A stretch of DNA of 64,000 nucleotides from Palsa-506 sp963707065 (GTDB lineage Bacteria > Actinomycetota > Actinomycetes > Streptosporangiales > Streptosporangiaceae). Positions 1 through 9,027 of this stretch are shown here, one piece after another (the first letter of the stretch is position 1; every line of letters starts with the position of its first letter). The notes beneath the pieces are model-generated. The model was not told the origin of the DNA, made no database searches, and saw only the letters and a program-made list of their open reading frames with translations. The stretch spans positions 1 to 64,000 of the forward strand of contig CAVPPJ010000018.1 in NCBI GenBank assembly GCA_963707065.1, read 5' to 3'. A program made the translations under genes and the position numbers.

Positions 1-1114
1 CCAGACGCTCGCGGTGCTGCACGGCCAGCGCGCCCAGCGGCGCCAGCGCAGCCGACTGCCGGAGCATCCGCTCGGTGATGTAGGGCTGCATACGCACCCG
101 TTCCTGCTCGCCTGGTCCCAGCGACCCCGGCTTGTCCCAGATCGCGTTCGAAACCCCTGGCCCGGCCGGAGCCCAAGCGCCAGGCACCAGGCGAAGGAGG
201 CGGACATCCTCCGCCGGCAAGTTTCAACTCCGCCGGCCGCAGCAGCCAGGTCAGCGACGGCGGCCGAGTGCCCCAGCATGTACGGCGACTTGAGATCGAC
301 GAAACTGGCGACGGCAAACAGCTTTGAGTCGAACTCGTCGCCGGACGCCATCACGGCGAGGCCGGCTCGGCTGCGATCACCGCATCCCAGGTCTGAACCG
401 CGTCGGCGCCGGCCAGGATGTCCCTCGCTTCCTCTCGGGAGTAGCGCGGCCAGCATCGGGTCGAACTGCTTCCCGCTGCGCTCGCGGGCCAATGCGACCG
501 CCGCTTCGACCCCGCCGAGGCGGTGCGCCACCTCGGCGAATTCGGCGAGCTGAGCGATCCGTGCAGGCACCGGAATGTCCTCGCCGCCCACGGCGCCCGG
601 CCAGCCCCTTCCGTCCCATCGCTCGTAGGCCGTCCCCGACACCGTCGAGCACCGCGTCAGCCAGGCCGAGCTGTTCGGCGAGCAGCCGGGTCATCTTGGC
701 GTGACGGTCGATCATGCCGTCCAGCTCGCGATGGCCGGATACGGCAAATTCGATACCGAGCCGGAACCGGTGCAGCGGCGGGTGCCCGGAACCCAGGAAC
801 CTCATCGCCGACGCCGACGCGCGCATGCTGCGCATGTCGTAGTCGTACTTCCTCGACTTCATGGCGATGTCGTCACCGAACCATTTCGCCTGTTCGTGCG
901 CGTCGGTATGACAGCCGACATTGACCAGCAACGCCGTGTAGTACACCGCTGCCCGTGACTCCTCGTCCAGCCCGGCGCGCTCCGCGAGGTTCAGCGCAAT
1001 CAGGCACTGACGTAGCACGTGCTCCATCGGCTGCCCAAAACCAAGATCGACCCCCAGCGGCAACGCAGCGACCAACTCGGCAATCCGAACGCGGCCCTCT
1101 CCGTCCGATGTCAC
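1..1114 (-). pseudogene. HD-domain / LuxR-type regulator, frameshifted, C-terminus beyond window
   Basis: The start is well conserved: a likely GTG at 1114 is followed by RIAELVAAL, then the HD-phosphohydrolase-like region with YYTALLVNVGCHTDAHEQ and HRFRLGIEFA. After about 190 codons the frame breaks. In a second frame YERWDGRGWPG and the following IPVPARIAQLAEF can be read (near 520-620), in a third DEFDSKLFAVASFVDLKS (near 270-340), and in another VSNAIWDKPGSLGPGEQ and ITERML (near 60-170). At least four frame changes are needed to read the family sequence, and a stretch around 200-260 is shortened. Members of this family normally end in a LuxR helix-turn-helix, which would lie left of the window. 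This is a decayed gene, or a badly sequenced one. Confidence 0.75.
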
Positions 1115-1380
1115 AAGCCCTCGCTGACTCAGCAGAACATCCCGGCTGGTCACACCGTAACGGCGAGTGCGACACGCTGGCATCCCCGGCAGAGACAGTC
1201 CCACCATGCGCAGGCCCTCATCGAGCCGCCTGGCGTTCGTGTGTCAGTACCTGGATACCGCCGGGCCGGACGTCGGTCTCCCTGCCGCCCCGCGGCCGGA
1301 CGTCCGCCACAAACAACAAGCGGCTGGCAATTCCGGGCGCATGGCCGGCGCCTGCCGAAGGCTGGGTTGCCCGGCCGGGT

Positions 1381-2247
1381 TTAGCCGCGGCGGGCAGCGA
1401 TGATCCAGGACCGTGCGCCGAAGAACACGCCGTTGCCGGTCTCATGCGCGGCGAGGGTGGCGCGCAGCCGCCGCAGCGCGGGCTCCGTTGCCGCGGCGTC
1501 CAGGCTGGCGAGCAGGTCGCCGGTGCTGCGCAGGCCGAGGACGACGTCGTAGGCAACGGCGCTGTCCGGGCCGTAATAGACCGGCTCGCGCACATCGATG
1601 AAGCTGATATCGGTGAACCCGGCCGATGTGAGGATGGCGCGGGTGATGGCGGGGTCGGCCAGCGTGAACGGGTGCGGGCCGACCGCTGCGGGGACGGGGC
1701 CCGCCATTCCCGCGGTGAGGGACTCGCGGATCGCGTACGACCACTCGTTGCGGTCACGGTCTTGCCAGGCCATCAGCACCAGGCGCGCTCCGGGACGCAA
1801 GGCACGCCCGATATTGGCGAACGCGGCAGCCGGGCCGGCGAAGAACATTGTCCCGAACCGGCTGATGCACAGGTCAAAATGCGCCGCCGCGAAGCGGTGG
1901 ACCTGAGCATCAGCCTGCAGGAAAGTGACGTTACGCAGCCCCTCCCTGAAACTGAGCCGGCGGGCGTGCCCAAGCATCCGCTCCGAGAGGTCAACCCCCA
2001 TGGCACTTCCGGCCACGGCGGCCCGGGCGGCGTCCCGGGTCGACTGGCCCGTCCCGCAGCCGATATCGAGCACCCGGTCACCGGGACCGACGCCGACCGC
2101 AGCGCGGAACCGCCCATTGAGCAGGCCCGCCTCCGCATCGAACACGCCGGCGTGTCTGATCCGGTGCTCGCCCGCCGGGCCATCCCACTGTGCGGCCTGC
2201 TCAGCATTGGCCCCCGTCTGGATTCCCCGTCGGCTGGACATCGCCAT
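1381..2247 (-). CDS. class I SAM-dependent methyltransferase
   Basis: A 288-residue protein with the Rossmann methyltransferase core. Motif I is DIGCGTG at residues 61-67, followed by an acidic loop in GVDLSERML and the motif-IV region LCISRFGTMFFAG. This is the UbiE/COQ5-like small-molecule methyltransferase type, predicted to be cytoplasmic. The ATG at 2247 is chosen because GGAAGG lies 6 bases upstream; a GTG at 2250 is an alternative. The gene stands alone, about 340 bases from the convergently placed P450-HoxX pair. The substrate cannot be inferred. It resembles the methyltransferases at 6969 and 18550 in type but is not a close copy of either. Confidence 0.85.
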   Translation of the reverse strand: MAMSSRRGIQTGANAEQAAQWDGPAGEHRIRHAGVFDAEAGLLNGRFRAAVGVGPGDRVLDIGCGTGQSTRDAARAAVAGSAMGVDLSERMLGHARRLSFREGLRNVTFLQADAQVHRFAAAHFDLCISRFGTMFFAGPAAAFANIGRALRPGARLVLMAWQDRDRNEWSYAIRESLTAGMAGPVPAAVGPHPFTLADPAITRAILTSAGFTDISFIDVREPVYYGPDSAVAYDVVLGLRSTGDLLASLDAAATEPALRRLRATLAAHETGNGVFFGARSWIIAARRG

Positions 2248-2308
2248 CACCGGACCTTCCCGAACCAGTACCGCCGGAGCCTGCCGCCGCCCGACCCACA
2301 GCCAGTAG

Positions 2309-2512
2309 ATCGGCCGCGGTCATCCTCATATTGTCCCTGCCTATGGTGTCGCCGCGCCGACGATGGGCTTGGCCGCGCATGCGGCGCTATCCGGCGACGC
2401 TCCTACATTCACCGCGACCTACCACGAGGCCCACGCCATCTACCTGAAGATAGTCGCCGCCGCGAAGAAGGCCGGCCTGCCTGCCAGTTCACCCTGCCAG
2501 AAAGTCTTCTAG
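2309..2512 (+). other. open frame with no recognised product, possible gene remnant
   Basis: From the stop at 2306 to the TAG at 2510 one frame is open and reads as plausible protein (LAAHAALSGDAPTFTATYHE, then IYLKIVAAAKKAGLPAS). There is no convincing start or ribosome site; the first ATG at 2363 would give 49 residues. It lies in the gap between the methyltransferase and the P450. It may be the tail of a lost gene or an accident of high G+C. Confidence 0.25.
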
Positions 2513-2590
2513 CCAAGAACCGACGATGCAGCTAAATGACCTGGCAAAACAACTAGCAGCAGCCCAGCGTGAAGGAGTGGTCAGGGGCTG

Positions 2591-3844
2591 TCAGCTCGGG
2601 CGGACCCACAGGGTTTGTGGTCCGCGGAAAGAAATGTTGGCGTGGAAGGCCAAGTGCTGCCCGTCGACGAGCTGCAGCTGGGGAAAGCGGCGAGACATGT
2701 GCTGCACGGCGATACGGGTCTCCAGCTTCCCGAGGCTGGCGCCGAGGCAGTAGTGCAAGCCTTTGCCGAATGCGAGATGGGCACCTGCGTTGGGCCGGAG
2801 CGGATCGAAGCGGTGCGGACCGGGAAAGACCGAGGCATCCCGGCCGGCCGCGGCTAGCCATAGGAACATCCGGGCGCCCGCGGGCAGGTTCACGCCGCCC
2901 AGCGCCGCCGGGCGGGTTGTGATCCGCCGCCACACCGTCACCGATGGGTCGAACCGCAGCGTCTCGTCGACAGCGCCGGGGATCATGCTGGGGTCGGCGA
3001 CCATGCGATCCCAGCTGTTCCGATTCTCGAGCAGGCGGCGGAGCGTATTGCTGATCAGGGCTGTCGTTGTCTCGTGGCCCGCGATGGACAGCGAGAACAG
3101 GATCGAGGAGATCTCGTCGAGGGTGAGCCGGTCCGGGTTCTCGTCGCGGATGGCCAGCAGGTCGCTGGTCAGGTCGTCGGCGCGGGCGCCGGACTTGGTA
3201 CTTACGAGCTCGCGCAGGTAGCGGCGGTAAGCGGCGATGTTAGTGGCGAGGCCGACCTGGTCAGCCACGGCGGGTCGGCCGAAAGACAGCGCCAGCCGGT
3301 AGCCGCACCACTGCTTGAGCTGAGCGAAGTCCTTCTCGGGCACGCCCATCAGGGAAAAAACGATATTAGCCGGGAGCGGGAAGGACAGTGCTGCGACGAG
3401 ATCGAACTCGGGCAGGCCGGCCACCGCATCCAGCAGCCGGGCGGTGGTTGCCTCGATGGCCGGGATCATCGCGTTGACCCGCTTCACGCTGAATGCACGT
3501 GCCGCCGGGCGGCGCAGCCGCCCGTGCGCGGGCTCGTCGAGGCTGACCATGGATGGCTGGGGTTTGTGCCCGCCCGCCAGCAGGATCTGCTGCGCCTTGG
3601 GGGTCAGCGGCGCCAGCGGAGTCTGGGCGAATGCCGCGGAGTACGTCTGCGGATCGCTGAACACCTGCTCGATCTCGGCGTACCGGGTGACGACGTAGCA
3701 GCCGATCGACGGCGCGTAGAAGATAGGCTCTGCGGCGAGCGGCAGCTCGGCCATGATGGCGTATGGATCTGCCAGGTACTCCGGCGACAACGGGTCGAAG
3801 TCCGCTCGTACCGGGCAACCGGGCGTCGCATCGGTCGAGGTCAT
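2591..3844 (-). CDS. cytochrome P450
   Basis: A 417-residue soluble bacterial P450 of full length. The I-helix oxygen-binding motif AGHETT is at residues 255-260, the ExxR motif (ETLR) at 294-297, and the heme-binding loop FGKGLHYCLG has its cysteine ligand at 366. The N-terminal region with SPEYLADPYAIMAEL is typical of actinobacterial CYPs. The gene lies 112 bases downstream of hoxX on the same strand and could be cotranscribed with it. No ferredoxin gene is adjacent; the nearest is at 16161 in another operon. The substrate is unknown. Confidence 0.93.
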   Translation of the reverse strand: MTSTDATPGCPVRADFDPLSPEYLADPYAIMAELPLAAEPIFYAPSIGCYVVTRYAEIEQVFSDPQTYSAAFAQTPLAPLTPKAQQILLAGGHKPQPSMVSLDEPAHGRLRRPAARAFSVKRVNAMIPAIEATTARLLDAVAGLPEFDLVAALSFPLPANIVFSLMGVPEKDFAQLKQWCGYRLALSFGRPAVADQVGLATNIAAYRRYLRELVSTKSGARADDLTSDLLAIRDENPDRLTLDEISSILFSLSIAGHETTTALISNTLRRLLENRNSWDRMVADPSMIPGAVDETLRFDPSVTVWRRITTRPAALGGVNLPAGARMFLWLAAAGRDASVFPGPHRFDPLRPNAGAHLAFGKGLHYCLGASLGKLETRIAVQHMSRRFPQLQLVDGQHLAFHANISFRGPQTLWVRPS

Positions 3845-3956
3845 CTCGCTGCCCTATAACTCGTCGGGGAATGCCGTCTTTCCGGAGTCTGCCACCGGAC
3901 CGCTGTCGCGGGAACTGGCCGGCACCTGACGACCTGTGGTGCCACGGAAGATGCAG

Positions 3957-5687
3957 TCACCGTGACGACTGTGTAGCCGAGCCCAACATGATTCGGTGAC
4001 CGCAGAGGTGCGGCGGCGTTTGGGTTGGCCTGTCCTTGTAGACGAACGCGCGGCGCAGCTGCCCGTACGACTCTTGCGGGTCGAAGAAGTTGCGGCTCAT
4101 GATGGCTAGTTCCTGGTGCCGGTAGGCAGCCAGCGGAAACTCTTTTTCCGCTGTGATCAGCTCGTGTGCCTTTGCGGCCAGGCGCGCGGTGTAATGCGGG
4201 CTCCCGGCGAGCTGCTCGGCGAGGTCGGCTACTTGTGCGCGGTAGTCGGGCGGTCCGCCCTCAATCACCCGGTCGACCAGTCCGCATCGCAGCCCGGCGG
4301 CGGAGCTGACCGGCAGGCACTCCTCGGTGAGCCGGGCTGCCTGCCGGGCGCCGACGCGGCGCGGCAGCGTGTAGGTCCAGTACTCCGAGCCGTGCAGCCC
4401 CATCAGCCGGTAGTGCGGGTTGAGAACCGCGCCCGACCGGCACCAGACCTCGTCAGCTGCCAGCGCGAGCATCAGGCCTCCGGCCGCGGCGTTGCCGCCC
4501 ACTGCCGCCACGGTAAGCCGGTCCGTGGTGGTCAGGATTGCCTCGACCAGGTCATCGATGGCATTGATGTTCCGCCAGGACTCGTAGGCGGGGTCATCGG
4601 CTGCCTCGATCACGTTGAGGTGGATGCCGTTGGAGAACAAGTCCCTGCCGCCGCCGAGCACGATGACCCGTACCGGGCGACCTTGAGCATGCCGGTAGGC
4701 GGCAAGCAGCCGACGGCACTGACCGGTACTCATCGCCCCGCCGGGGAAGGAGAACTCCAGGTAGCCGACGCCGCCGGCCTCACGGTAGCTGATCTCCTGG
4801 TAAGTGCGCCGGCCAGGCAGCGGCGTCAGCGGAGCGCGCGACTCCGGCACGTCAGCGATTGACCCGTCCAGCGCCAGCGTGGCCGGCAGCTTGAAGGTTC
4901 CCGGCCCTCCAGGAGCGCGCCGCCGGCGCAGCTGCGGGATCCAGACCGCCCCGTCGGCGGTGGCCCGGCAGATCGCCCCGGCCCGCCGGGCCAGGATCGC
5001 GCCAGCTTCGCCACGCAGGCCGTTCTCTTCGTAACCACCGAACAGGAAGTACTCAGCGTCACCGATCCCATCCAGGACGCCCGGGCTCGAATCAGCCGCC
5101 TGCAATTTCGCCAGGACCGACGACGAGGGCTCACTCGACCAGTCGATCCTGCGATCTTCCTGGCGGCAGGGCGGCCGGCCGACACCGACCACGTCCGGAT
5201 GGCCGTAGTCCAGCGGCTCGGGCCGGTAGCTGCCATCCTCGAACCGCGCGACCGCCAGCAGCACGCCCTTCGAGGCGGCATCCGCTACCTCGGTGCGGTA
5301 CACGGAGCTTTTCGCGCGGCCGGGCATCGTGAACTCCACGCTCGCCCAGATGTCGCCGGCATCCATCTCCGCGTTGGCCTGCAGAACGGTGACGCCCCAG
5401 CGTTCGGCGCCCTCCATGATCGCCCAGTCGAGCGAGGACGGGCCGCGATCGCCCCTGGGCCCGGGATGAACGATGAAGCAGGGATAAGCCGACCAGATAT
5501 CCGCGGGGATCGCCCTAGTCAGCATGGGCGCGATGACAAGGTCCGGGTCGCAGTGGCGAACCCCCGCGCGCATCTGGTCGTCCCCCAGCGCCAGCTCGAC
5601 CGCTACCTCGTGGCCCCGATCGGCAAGCTCGACATGAACCCGCTGCGTCATGCTGTTGTAAGCGCTCGCGAGAAGCAAGATCCGCAT
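3957..5687 (-). CDS. hoxX: HoxX/HypX-like hydrogenase maturation protein (formyltransferase plus enoyl-CoA hydratase domains)
   Basis: A 576-residue two-domain protein. Residues 1-180 form a formyltransferase fold with HPG at 74-76 followed by GDRGPSSLDWAI, and MDAGDIW near 108-114. Residues about 295-540 are an enoyl-CoA hydratase/crotonase domain with GGGRDLFSNGIHLN and AAVGGNAAAGGLMLALAADE. The C-terminus with RRAFVYKDR matches HoxX. In the known family the first domain transfers a formyl group from N10-formyl-tetrahydrofolate to CoA and the second releases CO, the iron ligand of [NiFe]-hydrogenase under aerobic conditions. The start at 5687 has GGGGAAG four bases upstream; an upstream ATG at 5762 would add 25 non-conserved residues. 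No hydrogenase structural or hyp genes are in this window. Confidence 0.85.
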   Translation of the reverse strand: MRILLLASAYNSMTQRVHVELADRGHEVAVELALGDDQMRAGVRHCDPDLVIAPMLTRAIPADIWSAYPCFIVHPGPRGDRGPSSLDWAIMEGAERWGVTVLQANAEMDAGDIWASVEFTMPGRAKSSVYRTEVADAASKGVLLAVARFEDGSYRPEPLDYGHPDVVGVGRPPCRQEDRRIDWSSEPSSSVLAKLQAADSSPGVLDGIGDAEYFLFGGYEENGLRGEAGAILARRAGAICRATADGAVWIPQLRRRRAPGGPGTFKLPATLALDGSIADVPESRAPLTPLPGRRTYQEISYREAGGVGYLEFSFPGGAMSTGQCRRLLAAYRHAQGRPVRVIVLGGGRDLFSNGIHLNVIEAADDPAYESWRNINAIDDLVEAILTTTDRLTVAAVGGNAAAGGLMLALAADEVWCRSGAVLNPHYRLMGLHGSEYWTYTLPRRVGARQAARLTEECLPVSSAAGLRCGLVDRVIEGGPPDYRAQVADLAEQLAGSPHYTARLAAKAHELITAEKEFPLAAYRHQELAIMSRNFFDPQESYGQLRRAFVYKDRPTQTPPHLCGHRIMLGSATQSSR

Positions 5688-5988
5688 TTGTCTTCCCCAA
5701 TCCCCGTGCTTAGCCCGCTTGCGGACCGCGTAGCAGCCCGCCGGAACAGGCATGAGATCCATCTGGGCACTTTCAAATGGCTTTCAGGCTGTGGCTGCTG
5801 TCAGTTCCGCCCATCGCTATCGGGACGCTGCCTGCCTATTAAGGGCACGATCGCGCCGCCGTGATACACCGCGAGGGGAGGAGCCTCAGACAGACTGTGC
5901 ATCCGCAGCCGGGCCAGCCGCATCGGTGATGATGCTGAGATCGGGCACCGATTCCCGCCTCAGCTCGGCAGTTCTGCCGTCCTCGGCC

Positions 5989-6171
5989 TCAGTTGCGGGC
6001 CGGCTCCTCGAAGAGAGCGGAGATAAGTACCTGCGCGAGCCAAAGCTCGTACTCCTTAGTCGCCCATCCTCGTTCACCGATGAGGCTGCGGTGGGTGTTG
6101 GGGTTGGCGATGGCCCACATGATGTCGGTGGCGCGGGCCTCGGACAGTCCGGATCGCAAGGCACCCGTGCG
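5989..6171 (-). pseudogene. TetR-family regulator, C-terminal remnant
   Basis: The last 55-60 codons before the stop at 5989 read LSEARATDIMWAIANP, then RGWATKEYELWLAQVL, which is the usual C-terminal helix pair of TetR regulators. Upstream of about 6175 the same frame turns into sequence antisense to the acyl-CoA ligase remnant, so the DNA-binding half is missing. The junction with the ligase fragment lies near 6175-6215. Confidence 0.6.
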
Positions 6172-6217
6172 TGACAGGGACCGGGCGACACGACGTTGGT
6201 CTGCGTAGGGTGGCGGT

Positions 6218-6790
6218 ATGCGGATCCTCACCTGCACGCCCATGTTCCATTTCGCGGGGCTGAACCTCCTCACGACACCGGCTCTCTCCGTGGGCGCAAC
6301 GGTCACGGTGCACCGCCAGTTCGAGCCGGGATCCATCCTTGACGACATCGACCACATCCCGGTGACCTTGCTGGTGTGCCCTCCGCCCATGACGCGGGAG
6401 CTGGCCGCCCACCGCGGATGGGAGCAGGCCAGCCTGGCCAGCCTCCGCCTCGTCGTGACCGGCGGAACGACGGTCACGGAGCGATCCATCCGGTGCTGGC
6501 GAGATCGCGGCGTCCGCGTCGTCCAGGGCTACGGCCTCACCGAGGCGGGGAATTTCAGCGCCGTCCCCATCCCCGACATACCGGACAAGAGCCTGACCGC
6601 CGGGAAGCCCACCATGCGCTGTCAGCTGCGGGTGGTCGACGCATCGGGGCACGACGTCGCCCCCGGCGCTCGCTCCGTACAAGCACCCGCGCGACGTGAT
6701 CTTCCTCGAAGCTCTCCCTCGCACGTCAGTGGGCAAACCCGAGAAGAAGGCGCTGCGAGCCATGGCCCGCAGCCACCCGGACCGGCTCCC
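6218..6790 (+). pseudogene. AMP-dependent acyl-CoA synthetase/ligase remnant with internal deletion
   Basis: Reading from 6218, TPMFHFAGLN, LRLVVTGGTTV and VQGYGLTEAGN are ANL-superfamily motifs from the middle of the N-terminal domain. The first roughly 170 residues, including the glycine-rich P-loop, are absent and a stop lies just upstream at 6206. Around 6665 the frame changes and the text jumps to the extreme C-terminus (YKHPRDVIFLEALPRTSVGK), which contains the catalytic lysine. About 90-100 residues between are missing. The final frame has no stop and runs into the next methyltransferase, so a long open frame across this junction is an artefact of the deletion. Confidence 0.75.
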
Positions 6791-6968
6791 CGCCTCGCCG
6801 GTTGCGCAATCATCCGGTGCGGCTGGGATTCGGGCACGGTCGCGACGCACGCTAGTTTGCCAGCGCACGCCGTGGAATACTCGTGCCGCAGGCGGGCGGC
6901 TATCAGGCTTCCGGGCAGTTCGGCGGCTGCCGGGGCTGCCGGGATTGCTGCAGGTAAGGGTGAGGCGC

Positions 6969-7754
6969 GTGAGCTGGGTTCAGTCCGGGCGCGCTTGGGG
7001 CGAGCAGGCGGCCGACTGGGCCTACCTGGTCGAGCCGTACGCGCGGAGTGTCAACGACGCAGTGTTTGACCAGGCACAGGTCGGCCCCGGGACCCGGCTC
7101 CTGGACATCGCCTGCGGCTCCGGCTACGCAGCTAGCGTCGCGGCCGCCCGTGGATCGGAGGTGTCCGGGCTGGATGCGTCCGAAGCGCTGATCGCGATCG
7201 CGCGGGCGCGCACCCCGGCGGGTGATTTCCGGATCGGGGACATGTTCGCGCTGCCGTTCGATGACGACCGCTTCGACGCGGCGACGAGCTTCAACGGGAT
7301 CTGGAAGGGATGCGAGGCCGCGCTGGTGGAGGCGCGCCGGGTGGTGCGGCCCGGCGGGCTGGTCGGATTCACCTTCTGGGGGTCTCCCAGACGCCTGGGC
7401 CTGCTGCCGTACTTCGCGACTCTGCTGGAGCTCTCGCCGGCCGATCACATCGGCGCCACCATCAACCAGGGCGACACCGGGCGGCCGGGTGTGGCCGAGC
7501 AGATGATCGCCGACGCCGGGCTGGAATTCGTCGCCCGGGGCACCGCAAAGGCCATCAACGAGCTGCCTGACCTCGACCTGACAGTCCGGGCGCTCGCGGC
7601 GGCGGGGCCGTCCTGGCCAGCCCTGCAGCACGCGGGGCCTGACCGGTTCGCCGAGGCAATGCGCGAGGCGTTGCGCCCGTTGTACGTCGAGGGTCTCGGC
7701 GTCCGGATCGTCTCAGAGTTCGGCTGGATCATCGGCAAGGTGCCCGCCGCCTGA
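6969..7754 (+). CDS. class I SAM-dependent methyltransferase
   Basis: A 261-residue protein with motif I DIACGSG at residues 46-52, an acidic residue in SGLDASEAL, and FDAATSFNGIWKG followed by RVVRPGGLVGFTFWG, the pattern of UbiE-type methyltransferases. The start is set at GTG 6969 because AAGGG lies about nine bases upstream and homology begins here; GTG 6960 is an alternative. The open frame continues upstream into ligase remnant sequence, which should not be taken as an N-terminal domain. The substrate is unknown. Confidence 0.82.
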   Translation: MSWVQSGRAWGEQAADWAYLVEPYARSVNDAVFDQAQVGPGTRLLDIACGSGYAASVAAARGSEVSGLDASEALIAIARARTPAGDFRIGDMFALPFDDDRFDAATSFNGIWKGCEAALVEARRVVRPGGLVGFTFWGSPRRLGLLPYFATLLELSPADHIGATINQGDTGRPGVAEQMIADAGLEFVARGTAKAINELPDLDLTVRALAAAGPSWPALQHAGPDRFAEAMREALRPLYVEGLGVRIVSEFGWIIGKVPAA

Positions 7755-7864
7755 CACCTCTTCCGCCCAGGCCGCCGCCGGGTATGTGCGCCCGCGCATG
7801 CCGTCGGCCGCGTATGTCGCTCCCTTCAGCACGGGGCCTGGGAGGAGGGATCTATTCTGGCCTG

Positions 7865-8335
7865 GTGCTTGACCTCAGCAGCCTCGATCTGGAGGAGATC
7901 GCCAGCGCACTGGCTGACCAGACCGACTACGAACACCGGTGGCTGATCAACCCGCAAACCGGAGAGATCGCGTTCTGGACGGCCGACACCGGCATCGACG
8001 GGCAGACACCTGTCGACCTCGATGAGCTGGACCTGGTGTGCATCGATCCACTGCCGTCCTGGGTCTGGTACCAGGACATGGCCGACTTCGCCGAAACAAT
8101 TACCGATGAACGCGCCGGGCGCAGGCTGGCACGGGCCATCCAGGGCAAGGGAGCCTTCCGCCGGTTCAAAGACGAACTCCACCAGGAGTATCCGGACCTG
8201 CTGCCGACGTGGTACGCGTTCCGCGATGCCCGCGCCAGGCGCCGTGCCGTCCAGTGGCTGGCCGATAACTCGCTCATCGGCGATGAGGCAGCTGCCCAAT
8301 TCCTGACCGGCCACCCCGATCCTGACCTGCCTTGA
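7865..8335 (+). CDS. UPF0158 family protein
   Basis: A predicted 156-residue acidic protein. LDLEEIASALADQ at the start, HRWLINPQTGEIAFWT, and the closing KGAFRRFKDELHQEYPDL with WYAFRDARARRRAVQWL are characteristic of UPF0158 proteins, whose function is not established. The start is GTG 7865, placed after a GGAGGAGGG sequence at 7841-7850; upstream ATGs at 7784 and 7814 would add residues that do not look conserved. It is followed on the same strand by the MmcQ/YjbR gene 178 bases later. Confidence 0.78.
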   Translation: MLDLSSLDLEEIASALADQTDYEHRWLINPQTGEIAFWTADTGIDGQTPVDLDELDLVCIDPLPSWVWYQDMADFAETITDERAGRRLARAIQGKGAFRRFKDELHQEYPDLLPTWYAFRDARARRRAVQWLADNSLIGDEAAAQFLTGHPDPDLP

Positions 8336-8512
8336 GCCTTTGCTGAGGCAGGGTCATGAGCCCGATGATCTGAGCAGCTGAAGCACGCTCGTCTGGCGTT
8401 GCCTGCCTGCCGGTGGTGCCGGGCTGGCATTCGGGGTAGCCCTGCTCTGGCAGCCCGCTGTCAGGCTCAGCCTGGATACTGATTACACGGAACCGGAGGC
8501 GGCAAGGGAGCG

Positions 8513-8878
8513 ATGGTGGCTGGTTCACAGCGCGACCGGGCGATGGCGGCATGTGGCACCAAGCCGGGATCAGCGGAGGATTACCCGTTCGGTGAGGAAG
8601 TGGCCGTCTTCAAGGTCGCCGGCCGCATGTTCGCGCTGGTGTCGCTGGGCCCGGCACCCGGCAGCGTCAGCCTCAAATGCGATCCCGGCCTGGCGGCCGA
8701 CCTGCGCGGCCGTTATGCGGCAATCACCCCGGGCTACCACCTCAGCAAACGGCACTGGAACACCGTGACGCTCGACGGTTCGGTACCGGATGAGGAAGTG
8801 CTGGAACTCGTCGATCATTCCTACGACCTAGTGCTGGCCGGTCTGACCAGGACTCAACGGAACAAGCTGATCACCTGA
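8513..8878 (+). CDS. MmcQ/YjbR family protein
   Basis: A 121-residue protein with the full MmcQ/YjbR pattern: PGSAEDYPFGEEVAVFKV near the N-terminus, LVSLGPAPGSVSLKCDP in the middle, and TPGYHLSKRHWNTVTLDG toward the end. This CyaY-like fold is often described as DNA-binding, but the physiological role is open. ATG 8513 follows AAGGGAG. It lies between the UPF0158 gene and the LAL regulator, all on the plus strand. Confidence 0.88.
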   Translation: MVAGSQRDRAMAACGTKPGSAEDYPFGEEVAVFKVAGRMFALVSLGPAPGSVSLKCDPGLAADLRGRYAAITPGYHLSKRHWNTVTLDGSVPDEEVLELVDHSYDLVLAGLTRTQRNKLIT

Positions 8879-9027
8879 CAGGCGACCCGGCTGCCCCATG
8901 CGCCGGCCGAAGGCCGCCCCTACCGGCCGAGTGCGCTTGGCTGAGGGCGCTGTCCGGGCTGCACGTTGCGGTAGCGTCGTAGGCAGGCATTGGACTGCGG
9001 GTCCGTGTCGCCGAGGCGGAGGCGACT

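Noticed and set aside
955..2535. Long plus-strand open frame of 526 codons
   Set aside because: It runs antisense to the methyltransferase at 1381-2247 and its product is Pro/Arg-rich without motifs; a high-G+C shadow.
6696..7754. A two-domain ligase-methyltransferase fusion
   Set aside because: The first part is a short C-terminal ligase remnant after deletions; the ribosome site and homology place the methyltransferase start at 6969.
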